DNA from: Mucilaginibacter sp. SMC90
GTDB lineage: Bacteria > Bacteroidota > Bacteroidia > Sphingobacteriales > Sphingobacteriaceae
NCBI RefSeq assembly: GCF_022811725.1
Contig: NZ_CP094527.1
Span: 6,324,001 to 6,388,000 of the forward strand
Direction: 5' to 3'
DNA: 64,000 nucleotides
The notes under the pieces are model-generated. The model saw only the letters and a program-made list of their open reading frames with translations, was not told the DNA's origin and did no database searches. Made by a program: the position numbers and the translations under genes. Below are positions 9,610 to 18,002 of this stretch, in pieces (the stretch's first letter is position 1; every line of letters begins with the position of its first letter).

Positions 9610-10051
9610 AAATGTACCTTATAAGAAAATGTGTTTTTTACATAAGAGATAAAGATGGTGAATAAATAGATGACAGCCTGTTATTGGACGACCAAAGCAT
9701 GCCTTAGTAAATACAAAAGACTATCAAGCGCAGAACGCTTCATCCGCCTGAACCTTTCATCTGTAAACTAAATGCACGGAGCCCACCTTTTAGGTCTTAA
9801 TGTTCAAAACACCATGGTTACGGTGCTAAACGGCATTTACCTGCTCTGCTTTTTCTATTATCTTAGACATCTTTTTATCGAGAAAACATATTGTTGAAAT
9901 AGGTAACCTATAACCATGCAAAGCCGACAGAAGCATAGTGAAATGGTAATTTTAATAGGATTGATATTTAAGTATTTAGAAGAAATGTTTATTTCGTAAG
10001 TTTTCAAAATATTTTGATAATCGGGTCTGTATCTGCTGTATCCGAACTTGA
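9610..10051. other. AT-rich intergenic DNA
   Basis: This covers the upstream region of the LytS operon and further AT-rich DNA. I see no intact gene. Short minus-strand open frames here and to 10600 carry no recognised motif. It must hold the operon promoter near 9620-9700, but no convincing TAnnTTTG box was found. Confidence 0.3.
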
Positions 10052-10249
10052 CGGAATGCACAAGAATGGAAAGGTTATATGCAGGCGGAGTTTGAAAAGA
10101 GACGGGCGAAAGATCCGGGGATAGAGGTCCGGGTTAAAACAACAAGTGTTGTACTTATTCCGCCACTACCGGTTTCAGCCCCAAAGCATACGGAAAAAAT
10201 GGGCAATGTGGACAGCAACATATTCATTATTAATTTTAACGAGAAGTAA
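10052..10249 (+). pseudogene. Fragment related to the HigB/HigA junction region of the locus at 11.9-12.7 kb
   Basis: Read in frame from 10052 this gives NAQEWKGYMQAEF, RRAKDPGIEVRVK and TTSVVLIPPLPV, ending at TAA 10247. It is clearly homologous to TQKEWENNRHAEF, ARAKNPGLEFKVK and ITSVVLIPPPPI of the gene at 12091. The DNA also matches, for example AACAAGTGTTGTACTTATTC in both. An in-frame stop precedes it and the antitoxin domain is missing, so it is a dead partial copy produced by duplication or by independent decay of a related module. Confidence 0.75.
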
Positions 10250-10740
10250 CCAATTCTCGGATCATATTCAGTAAGTTTCATTTCGATATCACATATTTGG
10301 TCAATGTGCCAGACTATTGCCATTATAGCCAGAAACGCGTGGTAATCCCGAAAGCCCAATGTTTCAAAAAACAACATACTTCACCCTGATATTCACCGAA
10401 TAACCGGATTTCACCAGAGCTTGTTTGATATGAGGTAAATCGACGGACTTTAACAAAGTTAAGCTTGCGCATTTACCGCTGTCGCATAAAAAATGAAAGC
10501 TAAGACAAATAACATAGCAAAATTTCATTTCATGACTTTGTTGTAAGATGGTGACAGAAAAATTAGACTTAAGTATTGCACTTATTGATCTAAATTTCAA
10601 CGTAAACCTAAAGTTTTAGGGCAGGGTTTTATTGGCACTTTGTTAATTTATTTAATCCCCCCTCTAAAAATATCGATTTTACCCTCAAAAACAATAAATT
10701 AATTTATTCACTTAGCCAATCCAATCGTAAACCATGTTTC
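10250..10740. other. Intergenic DNA without a supported gene
   Basis: Two short minus-strand open frames overlap here (to 10377 and 10364-10600) but read as unrelated to any family I know. I see nothing else until the start of the secreted protein at 10741. Confidence 0.3.
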
Positions 10741-11493
10741 ATGAAAAATCTAATTTTATTATTCTGTCTCATTTTGGTAGGCCGGGGGCCTCTTCATGCG
10801 CAAAATAACTATTGGTATGGCAAGAATTTCGTGTCTTATAACGCATATTTTGAAAGGGAATCGGGGGTTACTTTTAAAATGCCGAAGAACTTTACAGATC
10901 TGAACCAATATTTCATTGGTGTGAAGATCAGAGATGCTGAGATGTCCCCTGCCGCCGCCTTTTTTATCGGACTTACGCTGAAAGCCGACCAAGATTGCAT
11001 TGTCGGCTACCCTGGAACCGCTGATTACGAATCCAAAAGAATTTGGGTAGAAAAAAACGAAAAAGACACACTTGCCGTTTGGCGGGCAAAAAACGCTAAA
11101 CTGTCTCGAATCCTTATAAATCATGAAATTAAAGCAGCTCTTGGCTATCCTATGTATCTCCCCGATCTACCGCCAACAGACACCCTAAAGCGAATCGTGC
11201 CTTTTCGACCTGACACGACGCGTATTGATCTTAACCAATATATTACCATCATAGCCGGGAAAAAGGCCAGGGAAATGTTCAATGCCGACTCCATATTCTT
11301 GTACGACCTGCCTTTGGATAAACCTTATTTAGGAAAATACCCTTATTGTACGGGTTTAGTCATTTCCAAGAAAGACAGAGCTATACTGCTCTTTAAATTC
11401 TTTTTCACCGCAGCGGGAAGGAAAAGGGAGGAAGAATATATTAACCAATTATCTAAGCAGGTTTGGTACGACGATAAGTTCCAGCCAGACTAA
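10741..11493 (+). CDS. Secreted hypothetical protein
   Basis: A 250-residue protein with a clear Sec signal peptide (MKNLILLFCLILVGRG, cleavage near HAQ21). The mature part is mixed alpha/beta with many Lys/Asp and no Cys-rich or repeat pattern; motifs such as YGKNFVSYNAYFERESGVTF are not recognised. It is the only intact gene between 9.6 and 13.6 kb apart from the antitoxin-like frame, and no neighbour suggests a role. Periplasmic or surface location is inferred from the signal peptide. Confidence 0.7.
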   Translation: MKNLILLFCLILVGRGPLHAQNNYWYGKNFVSYNAYFERESGVTFKMPKNFTDLNQYFIGVKIRDAEMSPAAAFFIGLTLKADQDCIVGYPGTADYESKRIWVEKNEKDTLAVWRAKNAKLSRILINHEIKAALGYPMYLPDLPPTDTLKRIVPFRPDTTRIDLNQYITIIAGKKAREMFNADSIFLYDLPLDKPYLGKYPYCTGLVISKKDRAILLFKFFFTAAGRKREEEYINQLSKQVWYDDKFQPD

Positions 11494-11875
11494 ATCATGC
11501 TGTACCGATCAGAAGGCTTTTAACCCGAAGAAGATCAATAAATATACCCATAAATTTGCCGATGTAGTAAGGGGTAAATTTTGTATATTTCAAGGGTATT
11601 CTTTAATATTAATCACTAAAAATAAAAAAACAACGGAGTGATCTTTAAATAGGCCCAATTGAATTTAAACGCGCTTCGTACTTCTCGTTTAAAAATGACA
11701 TCTCCGGTCTCGCGATCTAGAAAAATTTTGTTTGCCCACTATTCGCGTAGTCCCAAGTCGTTCACAAACGATCTCATTTTCACCATTTAAGCAACCCAAA
11801 TTGAATTTGAACAATTTATCATTAAATTCTATTGGGGTTAGCATAGAAGGAGTTAAATCATTTTATCTTAGAACG
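11494..11875. other. AT-rich intergenic DNA
   Basis: No gene is visible. A TAAATTTG box at 11551-11558 fits the Bacteroidota -7 consensus but has no gene close behind it. Open frame continues upstream of the HigB-like start (from 11732), but residues before Met at 11876 have no family resemblance. Confidence 0.3.
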
Positions 11876-12052
11876 ATGGAAATAAATTTGATCGCAAGGA
11901 ATAAGATAGCCGATTATATTCGGCAGAAACCTCAAGCGCAAACAATTTTTCTAACTTGGCTTAGGGATTTTCCTTATATGGAAGCAAAAAGTATAGCCCG
12001 TCGTATTGAAAGATCACCCCAGGAGAGGTTTCTCATGCGTCGTCTCCGTTAA
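11876..12052 (+). pseudogene. higB: HigB-like mRNA interferase toxin, N-terminal part, frameshifted
   Basis: MEINLIARNKIADYIRQKPQ followed by AQTIFLTWLRDFPYMEA matches the start of HigB_toxin (PF09907) proteins, which begin with a strand, an ARxxL-like helix and a W near residue 35. The frame stops at 12050 after 58 codons, while the family is about 95-105 residues. The matching C-terminal strand of HigB (VYISWLGTQKEWE, compare VYIRxxGTHKEYD in the family) is found in the next frame from about 12010 to 12140. The toxin is therefore broken by one frameshift near 12000 and is probably inactive. Confidence 0.65.
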
Positions 12053-12090
12053 ATAATGGCGAATACCAAATTTTTTATCACACAAATTTT

Positions 12091-12687
12091 GTGCTTAAAA
12101 CGGTTTATATTTCTTGGCTTGGTACGCAAAAGGAATGGGAAAACAATAGGCATGCTGAATTTGAAGAGGCGCGGGCGAAAAACCCGGGTTTAGAATTCAA
12201 AGTTAAGATAACAAGTGTTGTACTTATTCCGCCACCACCGATTCCGGACCCAACAATGCATCCGGAAAAAACAATGGAACTTATCGACAGCAACACAACC
12301 GGTATTAATTTAAATGAAGAAGTTATCGAACAAGTCAGGCCGAAGTATGTAGAAAGCGAACAAGATTATAGAACAAAAGTTGAATATGAAAAGGCCTTAA
12401 ACAGAGCCATCGCTATTTTTGAGGCTCAACCAAATACACCCGAATTTGAGGAGCTAAGGGCATTGTTGCCACTGTTAATACATTATGAGGACACCAAACT
12501 TATTTTACCAGAATTAGATATTGCTGATGTTATTAGACTTTCCATAAAAAACTTCAACTTGCCCAGGCCGATGTTAAAACCCATAATTGGTAACGAGGAA
12601 GATGTTGACCTGTTCTTAAAAGGCAAACAACAGCTCCCGGAAGAAACGCTTAAGTTAATTTGTAATAGTCTTGGAATCCGATATTAA
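12091..12687 (+). CDS. higA: HigA-like antitoxin fused in frame to the C-terminal remnant of HigB
   Basis: The C-terminal 115 residues read like HigA antitoxins of the COG5499 type: DYRTKVEYEKALNRAIAIFE, then FEELRALLPLLIHYED, then a helix-turn-helix (PMLKPIIGNEEDVDLFLKGK) and ETLKLICNSLGIRY. This part binds the toxin and its own operator in the family. The first 55 residues belong to the toxin end (VYISWLGTQKEW) plus a proline-rich link (IPPPPIPDP). ATG at 12256 is a sensible antitoxin start and gives 143 residues, the usual HigA size; the GTG at 12091 is only the first possible start after the toxin frameshift. The frame is open from 12010. Confidence 0.7.
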   Translation: MLKTVYISWLGTQKEWENNRHAEFEEARAKNPGLEFKVKITSVVLIPPPPIPDPTMHPEKTMELIDSNTTGINLNEEVIEQVRPKYVESEQDYRTKVEYEKALNRAIAIFEAQPNTPEFEELRALLPLLIHYEDTKLILPELDIADVIRLSIKNFNLPRPMLKPIIGNEEDVDLFLKGKQQLPEETLKLICNSLGIRY

Positions 12688-12863
12688 TCTAAGCAGAGGG
12701 AATTCAATGCCACGCAAATAACCTCAAGAGTTTCGATACGGATGGCTTTAGCCTTGCCGTTTTTCAGGATAGGTAAGTTAGACAGCGCAATGCCTACTCT
12801 GCACTTTAACATGTTTAGTGACGTTTTACGTTTGGCCATCATTACGGCAAAGATTATTATGAC
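12684..12863 (-). pseudogene. Truncated XRE-family regulator (DUF2975-associated type)
   Basis: From ATG at 12842 the frame reads MMAKRKTSLNMLKCRVGIAL, then SNLPILKNGKAKAIRIETLE and VICVALN before a stop at 12684. This matches small Bacteroidota/Firmicutes XRE proteins (MAKRKMSLxELxERVGITxxNLSILKxGKAKAIRxxTLExIC). The usual N-terminal strand is present in frame (IPVIIIFAV) but its ATG has become ATA. The C-terminal CQPGDILEY tail is lost and replaced by SLCLD. The normal length is about 70 residues. It overlaps the end of the antitoxin gene on the other strand, so the truncation may mark an old recombination point. Confidence 0.7.
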
Positions 12864-12879
12864 GGGTATATTAAACTGT

Positions 12880-13260
12880 AAATTCTAATTCCTGCTTACC
12901 TTTAACTCCCGATTGAAAGAAAGGATTATTCTGATTATCCAAATAGAAAGGATGGCGTAGCACGACTGTGACATGTTACCATAACCAAGGAATTTGAGAG
13001 TCGAAAAACCATGTTGGTTGGTTAAGGAGACCCAAAATAACGTCTAAATCAAGTTAGAAAATTCTATCAGAATAACACCTACTGCCAGGTTACAAAATAC
13101 ACTGACCTGTTTTAAATGCCGGATGTTATATGGGTCTTGAAAATTAAATTTCCACATTATTATTAACAGGAATACGCACATACCTAATTTTAACAGTGAA
13201 GTTAAAAAACACTCATTAGTAACTCCCCACATAAAAAATATAGGTAAAAATTTTATTGAG
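12880..13260 (-). pseudogene. Remnant of a DUF2975 membrane protein
   Basis: A short minus-strand frame (13044-13232) reads a hydrophobic helix, then KFNFQDPYNIRHLKQVSVFC and NLAVGVILIEF. That order (helix, NxxxPF-like turn, amphipathic segment, helix) resembles the middle of DUF2975 proteins. In many genomes a DUF2975 gene sits directly upstream of the XRE type found next to it here, which supports the assignment. Both ends are lost. The match is by eye and needs a profile search. Confidence 0.4.
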
Positions 13261-13348
13261 AACTTCTAAAAATTTGTTCATATCGTTTTATTAATTAGTA
13301 AACCATTCAAAATGAACGTATTATTTATTAAATTGGCTTCATTTTCTT

Positions 13349-13545
13349 TTAATCCGGCATAAATTCAAGGATATCACCGGGCTGGCAGTTTAAAACCTTG
13401 CAAATTGCCTCAAGGTCTCAAGCCGTACGGCGTTTGCTTTACCTGTTTCAAGATAGACAGATTGGACATCGTAATTCCCACTCTTTCGCTAAGTTCGGTT
13501 AATGATATTTTACGCCTTCGTTTATGTCTATTTCAACAATACCGC
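13349..13545 (-). pseudogene. XRE-family regulator broken by two or more single-base deletions
   Basis: On the minus strand the pieces read RRRKISLTELSERVGITMSN and LSILK in one frame, GKANAVRLETL in the next, and AICKVLNCQPGDILEFMPD with a TAA at 13349 in the third. Joined, they give a full copy of the same small XRE type as the remnant at 12684. One base is missing after LSILK (around 13440) and one after RLETL (around 13415). The N-terminal joint near 13520 may hold a further shift. It appears to be a second copy of a tandem DUF2975-XRE unit. Confidence 0.8.
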
Positions 13546-13602
13546 CGGCGCGGCACTCGACAACCTGCACTTCTTAAAAAGCTGCCTGGAGGAGGCGTAA
13601 GC

Positions 13603-13794
13603 TTACTTAATCTCCGGCTCAACCGGCGTACCGGGTGTTTGCACCTCCGGCGGTAAATCATCAGGAATTACTTGCGGATCTTCCTGGGGCACATCTCGCT
13701 CATTCGGGTCTGAAGGCTGATTAATCTCCGGCGTTTGTTTTGGTAACGGCATTTCCGGCGCTTCTCCCGGAAAGGTATCGTGTTGTTTTCCCAT
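13603..13794 (-). CDS. Small acidic proline-rich protein
   Basis: A 63-residue protein, MGKQHDTFPGEAPEMPLPKQ at the start, rich in Pro, Glu and Asp and probably disordered, without signal peptide or membrane segment. Its ATG overlaps the stop codon of the upstream gene by one base (TAATG), so the two are translationally coupled. That decides for this start rather than the longer frame beginning at 13845. Function unknown; similar short acidic Pro-rich proteins are common and unexplained in Bacteroidota. Confidence 0.6.
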   Translation of the reverse strand: MGKQHDTFPGEAPEMPLPKQTPEINQPSDPNERDVPQEDPQVIPDDLPPEVQTPGTPVEPEIK

Positions 13795-14423
13795 TATTTT
13801 TCTTTCTCCTGATAATCGATCAATCCATTCACTATCTTTTGCCATTGCGGCCCCGATAAACCCGCGCGCGCCATCAGCGCAATAACCGTGTTCCGTACTT
13901 TATCATGCAGGTCTACGCTTTCATTATTCGGCGTTTCATTCCGCCCGTGCGCACCCGCGCTCAGCAGCAGGCCGTCACGGCGCACTACGAAAGTGCTGGT
14001 CGAAACATCTTTGTAAAAATGCGCGATCTCCGTTTCCGCTTTTCGCGGGTCTGGCACCGGCCGCACCGTCATCAGCACATATTCTTCGGCTGTATGCGCA
14101 CCGCCTTCGGAAACCAATTTTTCGATCATCACCCATTCCAGCCCGTGACCCGCATCCGGCCCCGGTGCCGGAAGGTCGATGCTAAAGAAAAACCCTTCTT
14201 CGGCCATGACCTCCAGTTCAACGCCCTGATTATTGCACAAGATAAACTTTGCGGAACCCGCGCCCGCGTAATCATGCCAGTTGCTGACCGACAATAAACG
14301 GCCCGTCGCCGCCTGGAAAGCGCCGTGCGCCGCTTCCACTGTATCATATTTCTTTTCGTGGATAAAATCGGTTTGCCGCCCGGTCTCCTGGGCGGGTAAT
14401 TGTTCCGGCGCTGTTTTCATCAT
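13794..14423 (-). CDS. Conserved hypothetical protein, 209 aa
   Basis: A soluble alpha/beta protein without signal peptide or membrane helix. Features are a Trp-containing segment (LLSVSNWHDYAGAGSAKF), a strand region with FFFSIDLPAPGPDAG, and a C-terminal helix (NTVIALMARAGLSGPQWQK). I do not recognise the family. The GC content is higher than in the decayed DNA on both sides, and codon use looks normal, so it seems to be an intact resident gene. It forms a coupled pair with the small acidic Pro-rich gene downstream. Confidence 0.65.
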   Translation of the reverse strand: MMKTAPEQLPAQETGRQTDFIHEKKYDTVEAAHGAFQAATGRLLSVSNWHDYAGAGSAKFILCNNQGVELEVMAEEGFFFSIDLPAPGPDAGHGLEWVMIEKLVSEGGAHTAEEYVLMTVRPVPDPRKAETEIAHFYKDVSTSTFVVRRDGLLLSAGAHGRNETPNNESVDLHDKVRNTVIALMARAGLSGPQWQKIVNGLIDYQEKEK

Positions 14424-14625
14424 TAAGCAACGCCCGAAGCGCTGCCTTGTTTGCGCAATTATAAATTCTAATCTTAAGCATTCTCTTAAAAAGAATAAAT
14501 AACCACTTGAAAAATAAAGATTATGAGTCGGCTTTATTTTTCAGGAGTAAAGGAATTGAATGCGTTTTAAGAGGAGCTATATAAAATGCAGATCTTGGTG
14601 ATAACCTGCCTGAATATCGTGCCGG

Positions 14626-15213
14626 TTAGTCAAACAGTTCCTGCCCTTTTGTATAATACGTCTTGCGTTTGTCGATTTCAGCTTTGAGTATTTCCTCCCC
14701 TGCAAGCGTCAGCTATATAGAATACGCTCTATCTTTCAGGCTGAGGTAATAAGGGTATTTATCAGCTGCTTTTAAAGGAAGGCCCATCCTTTTATGATTG
14801 CGGTAATATGCCGCAATTCATAAAAGCCGGCTGAAATAATGAGGCACCGGCGCTCACGGGCAGCGTCTGCGTATATGAATTCCCTTTCGCCGTCCTCGCT
14901 GATGAACAGGTTCTCCGCCTTGGCGTTCTGAGCGGTATAACCTTTATGCCATTTACCTTTGCCGTCTTATGGCCGAGCCGGAATTTCTGTACCTGTCCGC
15001 GGTTTTTACTATAAGTCGGCAGATAACCACACGCCAAGGCACGATATCGAAATTGGCCTCAACGTCATCAGGGAGCAGTACGGCAAGTTTTCCATCACTG
15101 AAACCGCTGATCACCCCTTTATTTAAAAAACCTTCATTTCTAAACTGCTTTTTCCAGTTGCTTAAGTTGGATAAACTCGGTCCTCGTTACTATTGCCTGT
15201 TGTGATAACACAC
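14626..15213 (-). pseudogene. SRAP/YedK-like SOS response-associated peptidase, decayed
   Basis: From GTG at 15213 the start MCYHN is typical of SRAP proteins, whose Cys2 crosslinks abasic sites in single-stranded DNA. Two stop codons follow at once. Further family pieces are SGFSDGKLAVLLPDDVEA (compare SGFxHPKLPV), then in other frames YTAQNAKAENLF (compare NARxET), ERRCLIISAGFYELRH (compare RRCLxPxxGFYEW) and KYPYYLSLKDRAYSI followed by an in-frame stop. At least three frameshifts or stops separate them. The last 30 residues to 14626 are not recognisably SRAP. The gene is dead. Confidence 0.75.
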
Positions 15214-15215
15214 AA

Positions 15216-15450
15216 CTACCTGTTTCTTAAATACTCAGTAATTCGCGCACCAAAAAACTCCGCTTCCACCTGTCTTCCCTGCGGTACGATGTCCAAAAGG
15301 TCTTCCTGCCCGTGAACGCTTCATGAACCACAAGCGGCGGCCGGTTGTCGGAAAATCGCATATGATATACGTGCATGCCTTTGAGCCCGTGCCCGGTTAC
15401 CCAAAAGTAATATCGTGCAGTTCAATGGTGAATTCCGTGTCCGTTTGCAT
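15216..15450 (-). pseudogene. Small unidentified gene with frameshifts, upstream of the SRAP remnant
   Basis: Starting at ATG 15450 the pieces are MQTDTEFTIELHDITF, then in the next frame HGLKGMHVYHMRFSDNRPPL with HEAFTGRKT, then in a third frame DIVPQGRQVEAEFFGARITE ending YLRNR and a TAG at 15216. Joined they would make a protein of about 78 residues. The end lies 3 bases before the SRAP-like GTG, so the two formed an operon before decay. I do not recognise the family. Confidence 0.5.
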
Positions 15451-15517
15451 TGATTAAAATTAGGCAAAAATTACCCGGTCAGTCAAAATATCGCTCCTGC
15501 AATTTTCCTAAAGCGGC

Positions 15518-16783
15518 CTAGGCTGCCGATATGCCAAGTTTCCGGTCAACATAGGCAAACGCATTCAATGCAAGGTCCAGGTGCTCCCGTGTATGGGTCG
15601 CCATCAGGCTTGTCCTGATCCTTGCGTTCTTCCTTGACACGCCCGGATAAACGATCGCGTTCGCATAGACGCCCGCCTCCAGCAACAGACGCGCCGCGTC
15701 ACCGGTCTTATGTGCGTCACCGATCTTGACGGGAATGATGGGCGATTCGGTGTTTCCGATATCCATCCCCATGCTTATAAGGCCCTTTTTAAAATAGGCG
15801 ACGTTATCTGCAAGCTTTTGGCGCCATTCCGGCTCTTCGTCGATCAGGTCAATGGCTTTCAGCAGGCCCGCAGCTGCGGGGGTGGATGTGGACGAAAATA
15901 CCTGTTGCCGCGACTGGTATTTTATAAAGTTGATCATTTTCGGATCGGCCACAACGAAACCGCCGATATGCCCAAAGGCCTTGCTCAATGTTCCGGAAAT
16001 CACATCTACTTTATCAAGCATGCCGAACAGCTCAATCGCGCCCCGTCCATTTTCCCCTAAGACGCCGATACCGTGTGCATCGTCAACCATCAGGAACCCG
16101 CCGTAGCGTTTGGTCAGCGTATGGATATCTCCCATCCGGGCGAGGTCCCCGTCCTGCGAGTATACGCCATCTATAATGACCATACGGGTGAGCTTGTGCT
16201 GTGTTTCTTTCAATATTCGTTCGAGGATCTCCAGGTTATTATGCGGAAACATCTTCAACTGCGTTTCCTTGCATCCTTCATATACACTCGCATGCACCGC
16301 CATATCAACGATGGCCACATCATCTTTTTTAAGCATGGCTAAGATCGTGGCACTATTGGCGGTATATCCGGTAGTATAAATGATCGAAGAATCAGGCGAG
16401 CGGCCGAAAAAAGAGGATATCTTTTCCTCCAGCATTTGGTGATAAATATGATGCCCGCCGATAAGCGGAGATGCACCGGCCCCGGTACCGTAATTTTCGA
16501 TACCCTCGATAGCCGCTGTTTTTACTTTGGGGTGCTGTGTGAAATTTAAATAATCATTGGATACCAGGCTCACGCACTTCTGCGGTGTTTTGCTGAAGGG
16601 CGAGGTCACCCACATTTCAGGGCCGCAGCCGCCGGAGGTCAGGAACCGGTAGTTCATATGGCCGTGGGTTTCCATGTAACCTGTGAATTCATAAAAAGCC
16701 TCGGCGCGCTCAAATGCATTGAGGTCTGGGATGTTCTCGAAGTCTTTAAAACTTGCTTTGTTAAAATCAATATTTGTTTTCAT
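15518..16783 (-). CDS. Alpha-oxoamine synthase (BioF/KBL/serine palmitoyltransferase family)
   Basis: PLP-dependent enzyme that condenses an amino acid with an acyl-CoA and releases CO2. At 421 residues it is slightly longer than BioF or KBL owing to an N-terminal extension (1-75). The family signature is intact: NYGTGAGASPLIGGHHIYHQ, the His of HASVYEGC, VDDAHGIGVLGENGRG, and the PLP lysine in SGTLSKAFGHIGGF. Which member it is cannot be fixed: Sphingobacteriaceae make sphingolipids and need a serine palmitoyltransferase, but this sequence differs in its N-terminus and no sphingolipid or biotin genes are adjacent. It appears to be transcribed alone. Confidence 0.85.
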   Translation of the reverse strand: MKTNIDFNKASFKDFENIPDLNAFERAEAFYEFTGYMETHGHMNYRFLTSGGCGPEMWVTSPFSKTPQKCVSLVSNDYLNFTQHPKVKTAAIEGIENYGTGAGASPLIGGHHIYHQMLEEKISSFFGRSPDSSIIYTTGYTANSATILAMLKKDDVAIVDMAVHASVYEGCKETQLKMFPHNNLEILERILKETQHKLTRMVIIDGVYSQDGDLARMGDIHTLTKRYGGFLMVDDAHGIGVLGENGRGAIELFGMLDKVDVISGTLSKAFGHIGGFVVADPKMINFIKYQSRQQVFSSTSTPAAAGLLKAIDLIDEEPEWRQKLADNVAYFKKGLISMGMDIGNTESPIIPVKIGDAHKTGDAARLLLEAGVYANAIVYPGVSRKNARIRTSLMATHTREHLDLALNAFAYVDRKLGISAA

Positions 16784-16820
16784 AAGGCTGTGGTTTCTGA
16801 ATAAAGCCTTAATTTAACAT

Positions 16821-16840
16821 TTTTCCCTCTTAAGGGAAAA
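16821..16840. repeat. Inverted repeat in the 5' region of the oxoamine synthase gene
   Basis: Arms TTTTCCC (16821-16827) and GGGAAAA (16834-16840) enclose six bases, 38 bases upstream of the start codon at 16783. It could be an operator or a 5' UTR hairpin; the sequence alone does not decide. The rest of the 16784-17076 gap shows no gene. Confidence 0.4.
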
Positions 16841-17076
16841 TATTACTGTCATTTCAACACTTATTTACACTGTGATTATATTTATCTAAGCTAAAATCAG
16901 CACGCGGCTGCAATGATCCATTTTTCAGCAGGAAAGAAAGGCGTATAAGCACTGTAATTACCTGACAGAAAGGAATTAACAACACCGATGCCGAATTTTG
17001 ATTCTTTTTTCCGGCAAATTGGCTTAGCCGGAGAAAACACAGTAAATACCAGCGGAGATAACGCTTAAAAAAGGGC

Positions 17077-17565
17077 TTATTGACAGCAAAACTTTTCTTT
17101 GATGTCTTTCTGTATCCTCAATATATCCAGGTTATACTGCAAGTTAAGTACATCATTGCCCGCATATACCCCGGCGCAATTTACGAAGGCCGCATAAAGG
17201 CAGCATCCAAAGAGAAAGGTAACCGAAATTTTGAAAGTCCAATGAAGCAGGGAAACATTAGGAATGAGCAGGTCTTCGAAAACTATCAAAGTGCTAAGTA
17301 TGAACATACCTGTTATGCTCCAAATGATTTTTCTTTTCCTATATGCTTCCATCCCGGAGAGCCTCAATTCGATGCTTTCGTTCAAACTGATCATCAATTC
17401 AAAAATCCGAAGTAACTCATCCTTACTGTGATGGCACAGCTGTAAACCATCGGCCTCATTTACTAACAGCGATAAATTTTCACAAAAAATCATCGGAACT
17501 TTCATCGAAAAGATCCCCGCTCCAGTATCAAAAACTAATTCCGGAATTCGTAGCCGTTTATCCAT
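17077..17565 (-). CDS. Two-helix membrane protein of unknown function
   Basis: From the ATG at 17565 (MDKRLRIPELVFDTGAG...) the protein has 162 residues; an upstream Met at 17610 adds 15 unlikely residues. About 70 soluble residues precede a Lys/Arg stretch (MEAYRKRK) and two membrane helices, IIWSITGMFILSTLIVFEDL and WTFKISVTFLFGCCLYAAFV, followed by a cytoplasmic-type tail. No family is recognised. It points the same way as the envelope operon that starts further upstream, but a 160-base gap and a possible promoter lie between them. Confidence 0.5.
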   Translation of the reverse strand: MDKRLRIPELVFDTGAGIFSMKVPMIFCENLSLLVNEADGLQLCHHSKDELLRIFELMISLNESIELRLSGMEAYRKRKIIWSITGMFILSTLIVFEDLLIPNVSLLHWTFKISVTFLFGCCLYAAFVNCAGVYAGNDVLNLQYNLDILRIQKDIKEKFCCQ

Positions 17566-17771
17566 TTTTAGGATAAAAATGAAATATTTAATAATGGTGC
17601 TGCAGCACACGATCAGTAATCTTTAATGATCCAACGGGTATCAGCCTAATTCAACACCCGGAAATACAGAATTTAGGTTCAACGGGCGAGGCATAGGTTA
17701 GCTGAAATGGCGCGAATTTGGATCCGGCTATCAGATCTCCGGATAGCCGGATCAAGCAATCGGCAAATGGT

Positions 17772-17993
17772 TCACTGATTACATTGGTGCCATCCGGGAG
17801 GGCATGGTCCATTTACAAATTTCTTTTGGTTTCCTTTACAGCAGAACCGGCCCTGCTGATTGCCTTCATCCTCTTCATCGCCGGGGTCTCCTGCAACGGG
17901 CAGAAGCCCGGGGTCCGGAACACCGGGTGTCGGCTTGCTTTCCAGCGCTGTTTCAGCACCGCTTTCAAATGTTTCTTCTTTAAAATTGTCCAT
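17772..17993 (-). CDS. Small protein with acidic N-terminus and Cys-rich C-terminus
   Basis: A 73-residue protein. Residues 1-48 are acidic and rich in Pro and Gly (PTPGVPDPGLLPVAGDPGDE); residues 49-73 hold four Cys (GRFCCKGNQKKF, NGPCPPGWHQC). There is no signal peptide. The layout resembles a leader plus a small disulfide or metal-binding core, but no modifying enzyme is nearby, so calling it a processed peptide would be speculation. It begins 9 bases after the Ig-like lipoprotein gene and is the last gene of a five-gene operon. Confidence 0.55.
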   Translation of the reverse strand: MDNFKEETFESGAETALESKPTPGVPDPGLLPVAGDPGDEEDEGNQQGRFCCKGNQKKFVNGPCPPGWHQCNQ

Positions 17994-18002
17994 GGCTATT
18001 GA

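Noticed and set aside
10364..10600. 78-codon minus-strand frame
   Set aside because: Reads partly like protein but has no recognised family and no gene neighbours; possibly a remnant.
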